From IMG/VR virus record IMGVR_UViG_3300033997_000406, positions 20,432 to 84,431 of that record: a stretch of DNA of 64,000 nucleotides; one strand, written 5' to 3'. A program made the translations under genes and the position numbers. A model generated the notes under the pieces. That model searched no databases. It saw nothing but the letters and a program-made list of their open reading frames with translations, and was not told the origin of the DNA. This DNA comes from a virus. The stretch's first letter is position 1, and every line of letters starts with the position of its first letter. Of the stretch, positions 14,875-24,955 are shown one piece after another.

Positions 14875-15806
14875 TACTTCCATGTAAGGCCAGTTGTCAT
14901 TTGCACCAAATCATCTATTTGAGAATTGGACGAACGCTGCTGAACAGATACCTTGACAGCTTCATGCGGGAACTGGCTTAAGTCTGTTTTTTGTATAGAG
15001 CTAAGCAGCTGCACAATATCCCCTATATCTTCCGGCCCCTGGCGCACGAATGCCGCTTTTTGGTCATCGGTCAGCATAAACGGCAGCTTATCCAAGGCAG
15101 CTGATAACCGTGACTTTCTGGACTCTTCTTGCTCTAAAAGGCTGGATACAATTAAATCAGTTAGAGCCGCTGCATCACTTTCCGGCTGAGCAGTGAAGCG
15201 GTTTAGCATTTTCCCTGCATCTTCTTCACCAAACTCAGACTTAAGGCTTGATAGCAGCTGATCCTGCTGCTCAGACACTGAAGAAAGCAGCATGTTCTGA
15301 CGATGAATTGGGATGAAATTAGGCTGTCTAACAAAATCGAAACCTTTGAATGAGGTAGCTAAACTGGCTTCGCCTCGCTCTGTTCCATCGCGGCCGGACA
15401 TAGCCCAGCTGAAACCACCAAAACCTTGCTTGTAAAGGTCATAAGCTTTACGGCCCAGCTCTGTGTCCGCAAACTCTTGCTCATGGGTTACATCACCGTT
15501 ATCAGCCACTTCAACAGATAAGGTTCTGATAATGGGCTCTACGTTTACTACAACAGCCTTACCGTCTACCTGTATAACTTCAAACTCTGTTGGGTCAATC
15601 TTGCCTGTTAACTGGCGGATACGATGGCCCCAATAGCCAACGGCTTCACCTAACCGGATCCGCTCCAATGTTTCACCGGCAGAAAACACCTTTTTAAGGG
15701 CCGCTAACTGGAAGCTCTGCGGTGCCGGGTTAAATTTGCGGCCATCACGCAAAATATTGAATGTCTCTTTTGCCCGCATTGGGCTTGCGCCTGTACTATT
15801 GCTCAT
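14874..15806 (-). CDS. Putative prohead maturation protease (310 aa)
   Basis: This gene follows the portal gene with an 11-base overlap, the usual place for a head protease. Residues 90-150 contain THEQEFADTELGRKAYDLYK then GFGGFSWAMSGRDG, which resembles the catalytic serine region of phage prohead proteases. The C-terminal third is helical and could be scaffold-like. The catalytic His/Ser pair was not confirmed, so a non-enzymatic head protein is the alternative. Confidence 0.5.
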   Translation of the reverse strand: MSNSTGASPMRAKETFNILRDGRKFNPAPQSFQLAALKKVFSAGETLERIRLGEAVGYWGHRIRQLTGKIDPTEFEVIQVDGKAVVVNVEPIIRTLSVEVADNGDVTHEQEFADTELGRKAYDLYKQGFGGFSWAMSGRDGTERGEASLATSFKGFDFVRQPNFIPIHRQNMLLSSVSEQQDQLLSSLKSEFGEEDAGKMLNRFTAQPESDAAALTDLIVSSLLEQEESRKSRLSAALDKLPFMLTDDQKAAFVRQGPEDIGDIVQLLSSIQKTDLSQFPHEAVKVSVQQRSSNSQIDDLVQMTTGLTWK

Positions 15807-17493
15807 TGCTCACTCCTAATAACTTTTTCAAAACCTTTTGCATCAACATTTGTTCAACTTCATCACCATGCAATTGCATAAGCTGCTCTGCTGCCTGCTC
15901 TAATTTCATGGATGACATAACCATATCGCCGCCTTCACCGCCCTCATCAGCACCAGCCGCTTTAATGTCAGCAAGAACCTGCTTCATTTGTTCGTCATCT
16001 AAATCAAGGGCACCCTCTAACAGGGCTTTGGTAAGCAGTGGTGATCGCTGAGTTGCACCGTTAGCAATCGCATCAACAAGCGTTGCAATGACAGTGGCAT
16101 AGTTCGCCCGGCTTTCGCGGGCCTCGTTTTCTGATTCAGCTATAGAGGTGTTTAAGCTGTTGAATTGCACAGACCATGGCTTGGCCATGTCGGCCGGCAC
16201 CACCTTTTTGTATTTGTACCAAAAGTGCAAATCAAGGGCGCGATTTATCATTGTGCTTGCAGCCTGGCGAATCCATGTAGCTCGCCTTGCCGCTTGAATG
16301 CTTTGCTGAAAGAAGCCGCCTTCACCTAAACCGCCCGACAGCAAATCAGCCCAACCCATCATTGTCACATCAATACCTAAAGAGGCCGTCAAACGCTTCA
16401 GATGAAACATGATGTCCTCTATGTCAGAAATGTTCGGATCAGTTCTGTTCGTGTCGATAGTCATCTGGCCTTTCCCACCATGGACAGGGATAAGACTGTT
16501 ATTAATAAGCGGTCGAAGGCTTTTTAAAACGGCTCTGCGCTCCTGATTTTCTTGGTTCGCTTTCAGCTGACTTGCTATGTAGTTGGAATATTCTGCTGCC
16601 GCTATTGGGTCTAAGCCTTCCATAGGAACCAACATCATGCGATCAATGCGACTGGCGTTTTTACGGCTGCCACGCATTGAATCAATTGCTTCCACCAGGT
16701 CGCGCCATGGACCGAAGCTGTTTTCTAAGAAGCTATGGCCATAGTCCTGTGTCTCTACAATCATTTGATCGTAGACATCATCAAACAGCGAATAGATGGC
16801 AGAGCCGAAGTGCTCTGGTTCGCGTGTGGGGTCGGCAACGTGATACGGCACTTTCATTGATATTAATGACCAGGGCGGAGCTAACTGAACTGTGCCCGTA
16901 TGCTGCTTATCCCGTAAATACTGGTTTGTGTAGCCCGCAAGCAATCCGCTGCGCGTGTACTCCCGCACAAACTGAGGCAACGTGTAGAAAGAGCTTTCAA
17001 AGTGGGTGATACCCACGCCGTCTTTTGCATAAGGCCTGATGTAGTTCACGCCGTAGGTGCACATGGTTTTAGCCCAGTTCACGATATTGGCATTAATCAG
17101 CTTCATTACACCGGCATTAAGCTCTGCTATCAGTTCGTCATGTTCTGGAGCTGTCGATTTAAGCTCAATGATAATTCCGGTTTTTGAGTCGGCCGATAGC
17201 GCATGTGTTAAGTGCATATCTATTGCATCGCTAACAATAGAGTCAGTGGCCATCAGTGAAAACGTTGCATACCGGGCTGATCTGTCTTTGCTAAGCCCTA
17301 AATTGCTGAGGCTGTCCGATTCGTCAATATCATCTGTTTCACCACCCAAGCTGCCATACACACCGCTTAGCGGGGAGTCTTGCACGAAAACATTATTGTG
17401 CTGGCTATCGGTTTCTTTGTAGGCAGGAAATAGCGTGGAATAAAAAGATTTTAAGCCATCAATTATTGGGTTTTTGCTCTGTTTTTCACTCAT
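15796..17493 (-). CDS. Portal protein (565 aa)
   Basis: The size and pattern fit a myophage portal: FGSAIYSLFDDVYDQMI near residue 230, SRIDRMMLVPMEGLDP near 285, a Gln-rich helix (QLKANQENQERRAVLKSL) and the segment VTMMGWADLLSGGLGEGG followed by RRATWIRQAA. The portal is the DNA entry ring of the capsid and docks the tail. It is the first gene of a minus-strand operon with the head protease, and a TAACAGTTA palindrome lies 15 bases upstream. Confidence 0.8.
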   Translation of the reverse strand: MSEKQSKNPIIDGLKSFYSTLFPAYKETDSQHNNVFVQDSPLSGVYGSLGGETDDIDESDSLSNLGLSKDRSARYATFSLMATDSIVSDAIDMHLTHALSADSKTGIIIELKSTAPEHDELIAELNAGVMKLINANIVNWAKTMCTYGVNYIRPYAKDGVGITHFESSFYTLPQFVREYTRSGLLAGYTNQYLRDKQHTGTVQLAPPWSLISMKVPYHVADPTREPEHFGSAIYSLFDDVYDQMIVETQDYGHSFLENSFGPWRDLVEAIDSMRGSRKNASRIDRMMLVPMEGLDPIAAAEYSNYIASQLKANQENQERRAVLKSLRPLINNSLIPVHGGKGQMTIDTNRTDPNISDIEDIMFHLKRLTASLGIDVTMMGWADLLSGGLGEGGFFQQSIQAARRATWIRQAASTMINRALDLHFWYKYKKVVPADMAKPWSVQFNSLNTSIAESENEARESRANYATVIATLVDAIANGATQRSPLLTKALLEGALDLDDEQMKQVLADIKAAGADEGGEGGDMVMSSMKLEQAAEQLMQLHGDEVEQMLMQKVLKKLLGVSNEQ

Positions 17494-17507
17494 TAATTAA
17501 CCGCTAT

Positions 17508-17516
17508 TAACTGTTA
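17508..17516. promoter_or_regulatory. TAACNGTTA palindrome between portal and darB
   Basis: TAACTGTTA lies in the divergent region; on the minus strand it reads TATACTAACAGTTAA, 15 bases before the portal start, and it is 61 bases before the darB ATG. Confidence 0.6.
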
Positions 17517-17577
17517 GTATAAACTGATTAACGCGATCATAAATTCGACGCGCATTAAACAGAAGAGAGCAAACCCA

Positions 17578-20500
17578 ATGGATCAGACCAAATTTGCCAT
17601 ACAAGCGGGGCGGGCAACGTCTGTACGGCAACTAATTAGCGTGTTCGACAGCTTTTTACCGCAATCAGCACCAGCAGCGGAAGAAGAGACAGAAGGTGGA
17701 ACGAGGGCGCAAGCGAGGCGAAAATCTAACGCTGCAGCTCTGGCCATACTGGCAAGGAATCCGGATCCAAGCTTATTAACGGCAGGCGAAAAGCAAGCAC
17801 TGTGGGCCTACTCCGGCCGAGGCGGCATAGGTGATAGCACCAACGAGTACTACACGCCACCTGTATTGGCTAAAGGTGTTTGGAGTCACTTTCAGGCATA
17901 TGGCTTTGAGAATGGCAACGTACTGGAGCCCAGCTGTGCCACAGGCATTTTTAACAACCTAAAGCCGGACAATGTAATTATCACCGGCGCAGAAGTGGAT
18001 CCCACGTCCAGCAGAATTAACCAGTTACTGCACCCGACAGACACTATTCACAACATGCCTTTTGAAGCTCTGGCCAAAGCCACGCCCGACAGTACTTTTG
18101 ACGGCGTTATAGGTAATGCACCATTCGGTAGGCGATTGAATACCTTTGCTGCACAGGATGATGTATATCGCGACTTGAAAACAAATGAGCAGTATTTTAT
18201 TGCCCGCTCCATCGATAAAGTGAAGCCTGGCCACTTGGTATCACTAATCGTCAACACATCAATAGTCAGCACAAAAGGCCTAGCCAAGTTCAGGGCCATG
18301 ATCAGCCGCAAAGCTGAGTTTTTAGGAGCGCACCGCTTCCCATCAGGCACTTTTAGCGCTAACGGCTCTGATTCGGTTGTGACTGATCTTGTTGTGTTTC
18401 GCAAGCACCCGGATGAACTCGCCGAAAAAATGCTGGATATGACAGATGAACAGCTCCAGGAAGCAAATGTGCTTTGGGACACGTTTATCAGTGGCCGCTG
18501 GTTTGACGCGGAAGGCCGCAAATTTATACATGGCGAAGTAATTAGCGGGGCGGGGCAGTGGGGTAGCGACCTTGTTGTTATTCCTGGAATGCCTAAAGCA
18601 GAGCAAGGGCAGCGCCTATCCCCGCATCAGCGCATAGAAAAAGCAAACGTCATCAACGCTCACAACGAAACAATAGCCAAAGCGCTCAGCAAGCGGTTTG
18701 AAAGCCGGATTGATTGGGATCTAATAGGCGCGGCTGAGCCTGTCATAGCAAATTATGTCGACGGCGACCGCAGATTAATAAACGGCCGCTGGTTTGAAAT
18801 GACCGATGGCCAGTGGCTGCAAGTGGCGCTTACTGATGCCAAGGGCTCGCTGGACGCAACGATGTACGGTTTTACCTCTGTATCAGCAATTAAAGACGCT
18901 ATGACTGATTCACGTTCAGCCATAGACATACCGTTTAATCAACTGTCGAACATTTACCAAAACTTGCGCGACACATTGCCTTTTGATGTTGTCAGCGCTT
19001 TCCGCCTGGCTGACCAAGCACCAGCAGAACACAGAGAGCGTTTAGTTAAAGGCGCACTTATTGGCGCCCGCCTCCGGGCTTTTAATGAACGCCAACTTAT
19101 TGATCCTGACTACGACAGCGAGCTGATTGAATTACGTGAAATGTGCGCTGCAATGCACCGCAAGTTTGGCGACAGCAATAAGGTTCGCGGCATTAAAAAG
19201 CTAACAGGTGAAAGTGCAGCCTCTTACAACTTCTTTAAGTCAGCTCTGGACAAAGACGGCAACTACAGAGATTTGCTATCAGGAAACGTGGAACGCCGCG
19301 CTATAGCTCAATACAGCAACGACAATCCGAGCCACGTCATAGAGCAGCTGACCGCTACTGTTGTCAGCTCAATCACTCTGGACGAATTCAGGCAGTCTTA
19401 CACAGGACCAGATGCAGAGCTGAGTGACGCTGAGTTTCTGGATAAGCTGGCACTTTATGAAAACATAGCCATTGACCAGTTTGGCAATCTGCAGCTGATG
19501 GACCGTGCTATAGCTGGTGACGTTGCAAAAAACAATTCTCGCCTAATGTCCGCTTTGGCCAATGAAACCCTGAGTGACGTGGTTAAGTTCAATATAGCCC
19601 GCCAGCTGGACATGATTAAATCACGGCGCAAGTGGACAGATGCTAGCCGTATAAGCTTTGGCTTGCGTGACCAATTTATACCGCGTCAGACAGTGCTGGA
19701 GTTCCTGCAGCAAGAGGGCTTTTCTCATCTTAAATACGTTGGTATTGAGCAAAAATCTGTAGAAGAGGCTGGCGAGGAAAGTTTGGTTGAAGTGGATATG
19801 CCAGAAGAGCAAAACGGCATTTTCACCGGCTATTACACTCAGGGCGGCAAACAGAAAACCCGTAAAGACGATGACGGCGGCACCTTTGGCGCTCAACTTG
19901 AAAAATACCTAAACGGCTTAGGTGTTCGCAGTGCTGATGCCAAGGAGAACAGCAAGTACCGTGACCGGATCCGTGGTATGGAAAAGCGTTTTCAAATCTG
20001 GCTTCGTCAGCATGATAGCGCTGACGATATTGTTGCAGCCTACAACGATATGTTTAACGGCCATGTGGAGTTTGAACACTCAGACGCGCCCATTAACTTT
20101 GAAGGTGTTTCTGGTGAAGTACTGCATAAGGGTTATCAAAACAGTGCAATCCGCCGTCTATCAGAAGATGGCAGGGGTATTCTCGGTTTTGGTACCGGCC
20201 TTGGCAAAACATTTGCAGCGTTAGGTGCTGCTAAATATGGTGTTCAGACAGGTCGTAATCGTAAAGTTTGTATCGTCATGCCAAAAGCAGTAAACGAAAA
20301 CTGGATAAACGAAACCGTGCTGTTTTATGGTGGCGGCAACTTGTCCAAGGTCTTATTTGTCGGTTATGAGCTGGAGCAAAAAGACGGCGCATTAAGCACA
20401 AGGCCTGTGCTTGATGGCAAAGGTCAGCAAAAGCTGAATCCTTTGACTGGAAACGCTCTGACCACGCCAGTACTGCGAGAGCTGTCTGCAGCCGAAATCA

Positions 20501-23500
20501 CAAACAACATGCACTTAATCCCGCACTCCGATTTTAACTTGGTGCTGATGACTAAAGAGCAGTATGCCGCTATCCCGATGAGACAAGAGACACTGGACGA
20601 AAACGCCAGAGATCACTTGTGGGCGCACCAGGATAAAGGCCACGTTGCGATGATGGCCAAAGGCTACAAAGAGCAAGCCAAAAAAGAGGCGGTGCTTAAT
20701 AAGTTCAGTGATGACGGCACAGAAAAGACGCATGAATACCCTTACTTTGAGGATATGAACTTTGACTTAGTGATCGCCGATGAAGGCCATAACTACCGCA
20801 ACAGTCAGAACCCCGGACAAGTCGGCCGGAACCTTGTCTATGTGTCTGCAGGTCAAGAGGCTCAAATCGCTGCTGATATGCGTCAAAAGCTGCACTACCT
20901 GAAACGCAAGTACAATGGTCGCGGCGCCATTCTCTTAACTGCCACCCCCACACCTAACAGCCCGCTGGACATTTACAACATGCTTAGTCATGTAATGACA
21001 GTCAGCGAGTGGCAAAAGCTCGGCATTGCGAACCAGGATGACTTTATTAAGCACTTTGGCGAAGTGTCTGAGGTCATGGTTAGTCGGATCAGTGGTGGCG
21101 TTGCATTTGTCGAAGGCCTCACTGGCTTTAAAAATCTTGACGCGCTGCGCTCACTGTTCCACCGCTGGATCAACAAGAAATCTGTTGAGGATGTTAAAGA
21201 GGACGTGAAAGTCCCAACAGTTGAAGATAAGGTGTCCGCCGTTCCGATGTCCGGCGATCAGAAGGCCGCTTATGAGCTACTGCGATACCGTGCAAAGCTT
21301 ATCAGCGATAAAGCTAAAGGCGTCGACAGCACAATAAATGCTTCACCACAGGAGCTGCTGCTAATTGAGCGCATAGAGTCGATGTATCCGGACGACCAGC
21401 TCTTTAGCATTATTCGTGACATGGACCGCGTTTGTTCTGATATGGAGCTTTTTAACGGGCGAATGACGTTTATTTTCCCGAAAGAAAAAGCACCAGCAGT
21501 ACGCCAGTTAGTAAAGTCTCTGCCTACTGAAAAAGTACGGATGGTAAACGACAAGAGCGAAAGCGGCGAAACTATCAAGGTGAAGCAAGTACTGCAGCTT
21601 AATGCAGTAGTCAACGAAAACCAGAACGGACATTTTACTGTCCAAATCAATGAATCCTTTGAAAGTGATCTGCTGGGGCTCCTGAAGCAGTCCGGCCTGA
21701 CACAGCAAGATATTACTCACCCATTAAGCCCTAAATACGCAAACCTGATTGAGAACTTAAAAGAGTCGATCAAGGATGGCGGCAAACAACTGGTATTTAG
21801 TGAAGAAAAATCACAGCACAAGAAGCTGCACCGGATAATTTGCCACCACTTGCAGCTAAGACCAGATCAAGTAGGTATTTTGAATGGAGACACTGTAACC
21901 GGCAAAGACAGCGTAACGAATGATGAGAATGCTAAGGCAACCAAAGCAAAAGCCGCACTTGATGATGAAGCCATTGAGCAGGAAGGTCTTGAGGGCATTG
22001 CAGCCAAATACAACTCTGGTCAGTTCAAAGTGCTGATCCTGAATAAAAAGGGAGAAGTGGGCGTAAACCTTCACATAGGTACCAGCGACATACACCACTT
22101 AACTTTGCCATGGACAAGAGACGCATTAGTTCAGCGAAACGGCCGAGGCGCCCGAGTGGGTGCGCCACAAGATAAAGTAAACAGTCATGTGTATGTTTGT
22201 AAGGATTCGTTTGACGTATTCCGCAAAGACACAATAGACCGCAAAGGAAGTTGGCAGGATGAACTGTTTTTAGGTGAAGCTATCCGCGTTGATAATGGTG
22301 ACGCAGAGCCTGACTTTGATATTGGCGCAATTATGTCGACCAACATTGAAGAGTACAAAGCCCAGGTGGCAGAGCAGAAGCGCAAAGCCGATGAAGCCCT
22401 TAAGCAGGAAAAGCGTACAGAAGCCTCAATTTCACTTCACAACCTGATCCGAACATCAAAGCTGATGCGCCGTGATATTGCGCCTGAGGAAGAAAAGGAG
22501 GCAAACCTTGCCGCCTTTGTTGCTGAGCGCCAGGCTACATTAAACAGCAAAACGGCAGCCCTTAACGAAGCCCGCGATAACTGGCAAGCAGCTAACAATG
22601 CCGGGCAAGACCAAACCACAGTCAATTATCTGCGAACCAAATACAAAGCAGCTAATGCCGCATCTGAAACGGCCCTTAAGGATTTACGAGCTGCGCAAAG
22701 TTCGCTCGGCAAACAGCGGGCTGTTATCGCTTCCATTGAGCGAGCCAAAACACAGGCAAAACTTTTGCGGGGCAATGTAGAAACGGCGATTGCTGCAGGG
22801 CTCTTATCCATCAACCTGGATGACTTAGAGCACGTCAGCAGTATGGCTGTTGCTGAAGGCCGAGTTTACAAAATTGGTCAGTACTATGAGTTTTTACTGA
22901 ATGGTGCCAACAGTACTCCTGCGATTGTAAAAATTGAAGAGTTCACTCCGGATCAAAGCCAGTGCAGCGCATTAGTGGTCTTAAATGCTGGCGGGAGAAC
23001 AAATACTGTTCGCACTATTCCGCTTAAGCAATTGGTAAATCAAACCCACTTTACTGAAACGGAAATTCAGTTACGCCAACAGCTTGCAACCGCTACATTT
23101 GACAACATAGCCCAGCTGGTCGGTCGGGACGAATTCTATTCACTGATAGAGCAGGGCGCCATTAACCCAAGCATGTACACGTACTATATTGAAGATGGCA
23201 AATTTAAAGGTGTTTCAGGCATCAACATAGTTCCTAAGGAAAGCCGTAATTCCATCGTTTATCCTGATCCAACATCAAGCAAGTTACGTGAAATGGTTAT
23301 CCAGTCAGGTCTTGAATCACTGAAAAGTAGCTATGGTTCAACATCGTTACACCCACTATGGAAAGCTGTACTTGGCGAAAATTACCTTGAAATTATAGGA
23401 AATGCGGACCCTTCACGCGAAACAGACGAACAGATAGCCGCCTGGCTACAAAATGCGGCTGATAAAACACCAGAATCATCATGGCCATATAGGAAAGTAC

Positions 23501-24354
23501 TTGATGCGGCAAAATCGGAAGAGTCCAGCGCCAAGAAATCCTATATCGATAGCATTTTCAGAACATATTTGAGGCGTTTAATACCCGGCACTACACAAGG
23601 TACGCGATACATATCCGCTATCACGGAATACTGCAGAACGTTAGAGGCTCAGTTTGACGTGGAGTTTGAAGAGTATCAGCAGAGAGTGGCAGACTTAAAT
23701 AGCAAACTCACCACTGACGCGCTTAATAGCCCTGAAGGTGCCATACGCGAGCGCTTAGCATCTTTGACGCCAGGCCTATGGAGATTTGTGACTTTTTACG
23801 ATAAAGCATCTGTTGATAAAATATTAGATGGTTCAAAGTATGAAAGCCTGAATCAGATAATGGCAGACTTAGTTAATGTTGGTTACACAGGCCATGGCTC
23901 AGTTAACACCACAAATTATGCGATGCCTAACAAAGAGTTGCTGAGACTCACAGCAAGACTTTGGGATGAAGCTAAATACAGCCGTGAAAAACTGACTAAG
24001 TTTATTGATAGCGGAGTACCGCAAGCTGAAGAGGCTACAGCCACAACTGCAGGCGTTTCAGTTGAACAGATGGCAGATATACCATTTGCTCAAGCCCTGC
24101 TGGATAAGCACGGCATACAAGCTAAACGGAATACCAAGCCTGTAAAAGGTAAGGGCGCTTATGCCTGGATAGGGTTGTTTGACCCGAAGGGCTATGGCCA
24201 CGTTTTACAAAAGAGTCTGGCGGGGAAAGGAAATCCAAACAAAGAGCGCTTAGGGGCCGTATGGTATTCTAAAGCCGGTGACGAAATGGAAAACTATTGG
24301 TTGATACCTGCTGACGTGGACCCGTCCATTGTCGCTGATGTTTTTGACCTGTAA
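17578..24354 (+). CDS. darB: DarB-like antirestriction methyltransferase-helicase (2258 aa)
   Basis: The length is almost that of P1 DarB. The N-terminal part is an N6-adenine methyltransferase-like domain (PSCATGIFNN near 123; VIGNAPFG near 178). The middle is a superfamily 2 helicase: Walker A GFGTGLGKT near 870, VIADEGHNY near 1065, LLTATPTPNSP near 1120, and the second helicase core ending in VQRNGRGARVG near 1515. A long helical C-terminus follows. P1 DarB is packaged and protects incoming DNA in cis against type I restriction. In motif IV, NAPF replaces the usual NPPF, so methylation activity is uncertain. Confidence 0.9.
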   Translation: MDQTKFAIQAGRATSVRQLISVFDSFLPQSAPAAEEETEGGTRAQARRKSNAAALAILARNPDPSLLTAGEKQALWAYSGRGGIGDSTNEYYTPPVLAKGVWSHFQAYGFENGNVLEPSCATGIFNNLKPDNVIITGAEVDPTSSRINQLLHPTDTIHNMPFEALAKATPDSTFDGVIGNAPFGRRLNTFAAQDDVYRDLKTNEQYFIARSIDKVKPGHLVSLIVNTSIVSTKGLAKFRAMISRKAEFLGAHRFPSGTFSANGSDSVVTDLVVFRKHPDELAEKMLDMTDEQLQEANVLWDTFISGRWFDAEGRKFIHGEVISGAGQWGSDLVVIPGMPKAEQGQRLSPHQRIEKANVINAHNETIAKALSKRFESRIDWDLIGAAEPVIANYVDGDRRLINGRWFEMTDGQWLQVALTDAKGSLDATMYGFTSVSAIKDAMTDSRSAIDIPFNQLSNIYQNLRDTLPFDVVSAFRLADQAPAEHRERLVKGALIGARLRAFNERQLIDPDYDSELIELREMCAAMHRKFGDSNKVRGIKKLTGESAASYNFFKSALDKDGNYRDLLSGNVERRAIAQYSNDNPSHVIEQLTATVVSSITLDEFRQSYTGPDAELSDAEFLDKLALYENIAIDQFGNLQLMDRAIAGDVAKNNSRLMSALANETLSDVVKFNIARQLDMIKSRRKWTDASRISFGLRDQFIPRQTVLEFLQQEGFSHLKYVGIEQKSVEEAGEESLVEVDMPEEQNGIFTGYYTQGGKQKTRKDDDGGTFGAQLEKYLNGLGVRSADAKENSKYRDRIRGMEKRFQIWLRQHDSADDIVAAYNDMFNGHVEFEHSDAPINFEGVSGEVLHKGYQNSAIRRLSEDGRGILGFGTGLGKTFAALGAAKYGVQTGRNRKVCIVMPKAVNENWINETVLFYGGGNLSKVLFVGYELEQKDGALSTRPVLDGKGQQKLNPLTGNALTTPVLRELSAAEITNNMHLIPHSDFNLVLMTKEQYAAIPMRQETLDENARDHLWAHQDKGHVAMMAKGYKEQAKKEAVLNKFSDDGTEKTHEYPYFEDMNFDLVIADEGHNYRNSQNPGQVGRNLVYVSAGQEAQIAADMRQKLHYLKRKYNGRGAILLTATPTPNSPLDIYNMLSHVMTVSEWQKLGIANQDDFIKHFGEVSEVMVSRISGGVAFVEGLTGFKNLDALRSLFHRWINKKSVEDVKEDVKVPTVEDKVSAVPMSGDQKAAYELLRYRAKLISDKAKGVDSTINASPQELLLIERIESMYPDDQLFSIIRDMDRVCSDMELFNGRMTFIFPKEKAPAVRQLVKSLPTEKVRMVNDKSESGETIKVKQVLQLNAVVNENQNGHFTVQINESFESDLLGLLKQSGLTQQDITHPLSPKYANLIENLKESIKDGGKQLVFSEEKSQHKKLHRIICHHLQLRPDQVGILNGDTVTGKDSVTNDENAKATKAKAALDDEAIEQEGLEGIAAKYNSGQFKVLILNKKGEVGVNLHIGTSDIHHLTLPWTRDALVQRNGRGARVGAPQDKVNSHVYVCKDSFDVFRKDTIDRKGSWQDELFLGEAIRVDNGDAEPDFDIGAIMSTNIEEYKAQVAEQKRKADEALKQEKRTEASISLHNLIRTSKLMRRDIAPEEEKEANLAAFVAERQATLNSKTAALNEARDNWQAANNAGQDQTTVNYLRTKYKAANAASETALKDLRAAQSSLGKQRAVIASIERAKTQAKLLRGNVETAIAAGLLSINLDDLEHVSSMAVAEGRVYKIGQYYEFLLNGANSTPAIVKIEEFTPDQSQCSALVVLNAGGRTNTVRTIPLKQLVNQTHFTETEIQLRQQLATATFDNIAQLVGRDEFYSLIEQGAINPSMYTYYIEDGKFKGVSGINIVPKESRNSIVYPDPTSSKLREMVIQSGLESLKSSYGSTSLHPLWKAVLGENYLEIIGNADPSRETDEQIAAWLQNAADKTPESSWPYRKVLDAAKSEESSAKKSYIDSIFRTYLRRLIPGTTQGTRYISAITEYCRTLEAQFDVEFEEYQQRVADLNSKLTTDALNSPEGAIRERLASLTPGLWRFVTFYDKASVDKILDGSKYESLNQIMADLVNVGYTGHGSVNTTNYAMPNKELLRLTARLWDEAKYSREKLTKFIDSGVPQAEEATATTAGVSVEQMADIPFAQALLDKHGIQAKRNTKPVKGKGAYAWIGLFDPKGYGHVLQKSLAGKGNPNKERLGAVWYSKAGDEMENYWLIPADVDPSIVADVFDL

Positions 24355-24376
24355 ATCACTTGGGGTTGACGACCAA

Positions 24377-24389
24377 TTAACAATGTCAA
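24377..24389. promoter_or_regulatory. TTRACANTGTYAA palindrome over a promoter
   Basis: TTAACAATGTCAA ends 5 bases before a TATAAT box (24395-24400), so a bound protein would cover the -35 region of the promoter for the gene at 24417. Confidence 0.6.
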
Positions 24390-24416
24390 TCCCTTTATAA
24401 TCAATAGGATAGTGTT

Positions 24417-24851
24417 ATGGATTTAGATAAGTTACCGGATGATATTTTACGCTCATTTATTGAAGATAACCGGGGCGGATTGACGGACGACGATTTTGTA
24501 AATCGGTATCTGGATACAGTAATTGACGGGCTGATGCTTAACCCTCTGCTATACCGCACGTATGGCGGGTATTGGTGGCCTTTAAAGCGCCTGCTGATTG
24601 CCAGACCAGACTATAAGCCTGAATGCGGCGATAGCTTTGACACCGATTTAAACCAGCTATTCAGTCACAGCGAAGATATTTTAACAGTTGCGGCTGCTTA
24701 TCTGGAGCAGGCTAAGAATCTGGCGGACAAGATGCTGAGCGACAACCATTTTGTTTACGATGTAGCCGGTGGCGAATCGTTTGAGCTGACACTGGAAGAT
24801 CCGGGCATGGAAAGGCTGCTTTTTGCTGAGCGGTTCGCGCAAAGTTTATGA
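24417..24851 (+). CDS. Hypothetical protein downstream of darB (144 aa)
   Basis: This is an acidic soluble protein with its own TATAAT promoter and the 13-bp palindrome that also precedes the rdgC-ftsK fusion, so the two genes may share a regulator. A WW-containing stretch (YRTYGGYWWPLKRLL) lies near residue 45. No family is recognised. A terminator follows. Confidence 0.6.
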   Translation: MDLDKLPDDILRSFIEDNRGGLTDDDFVNRYLDTVIDGLMLNPLLYRTYGGYWWPLKRLLIARPDYKPECGDSFDTDLNQLFSHSEDILTVAAAYLEQAKNLADKMLSDNHFVYDVAGGESFELTLEDPGMERLLFAERFAQSL

Positions 24852-24914
24852 TGCACCTGTCTTATCGATTGCCCCCAATTGAAAGGCAGTAAGCCCCCTC
24901 AGCTTGCTTAAACA

Positions 24915-24939
24915 AAAAGCCCGCGCAATGCGGGCTTTT
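24915..24939. terminator. Bidirectional terminator
   Basis: A perfect 10-bp inverted repeat (AAAAGCCCGC/GCGGGCTTTT) lies between the convergent genes at 24417 and 24956 and can serve both. Confidence 0.85.
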
Positions 24940-24955
24940 CTTTGGGCGAATAGAA

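Noticed and set aside
24365-24400. TTGACG at 24365 as -35 box of the gene at 24417
   Set aside because: The distance to TATAAT is 24 bp, too long for sigma-70; the -35 function, if any, must lie in or beside the palindrome.
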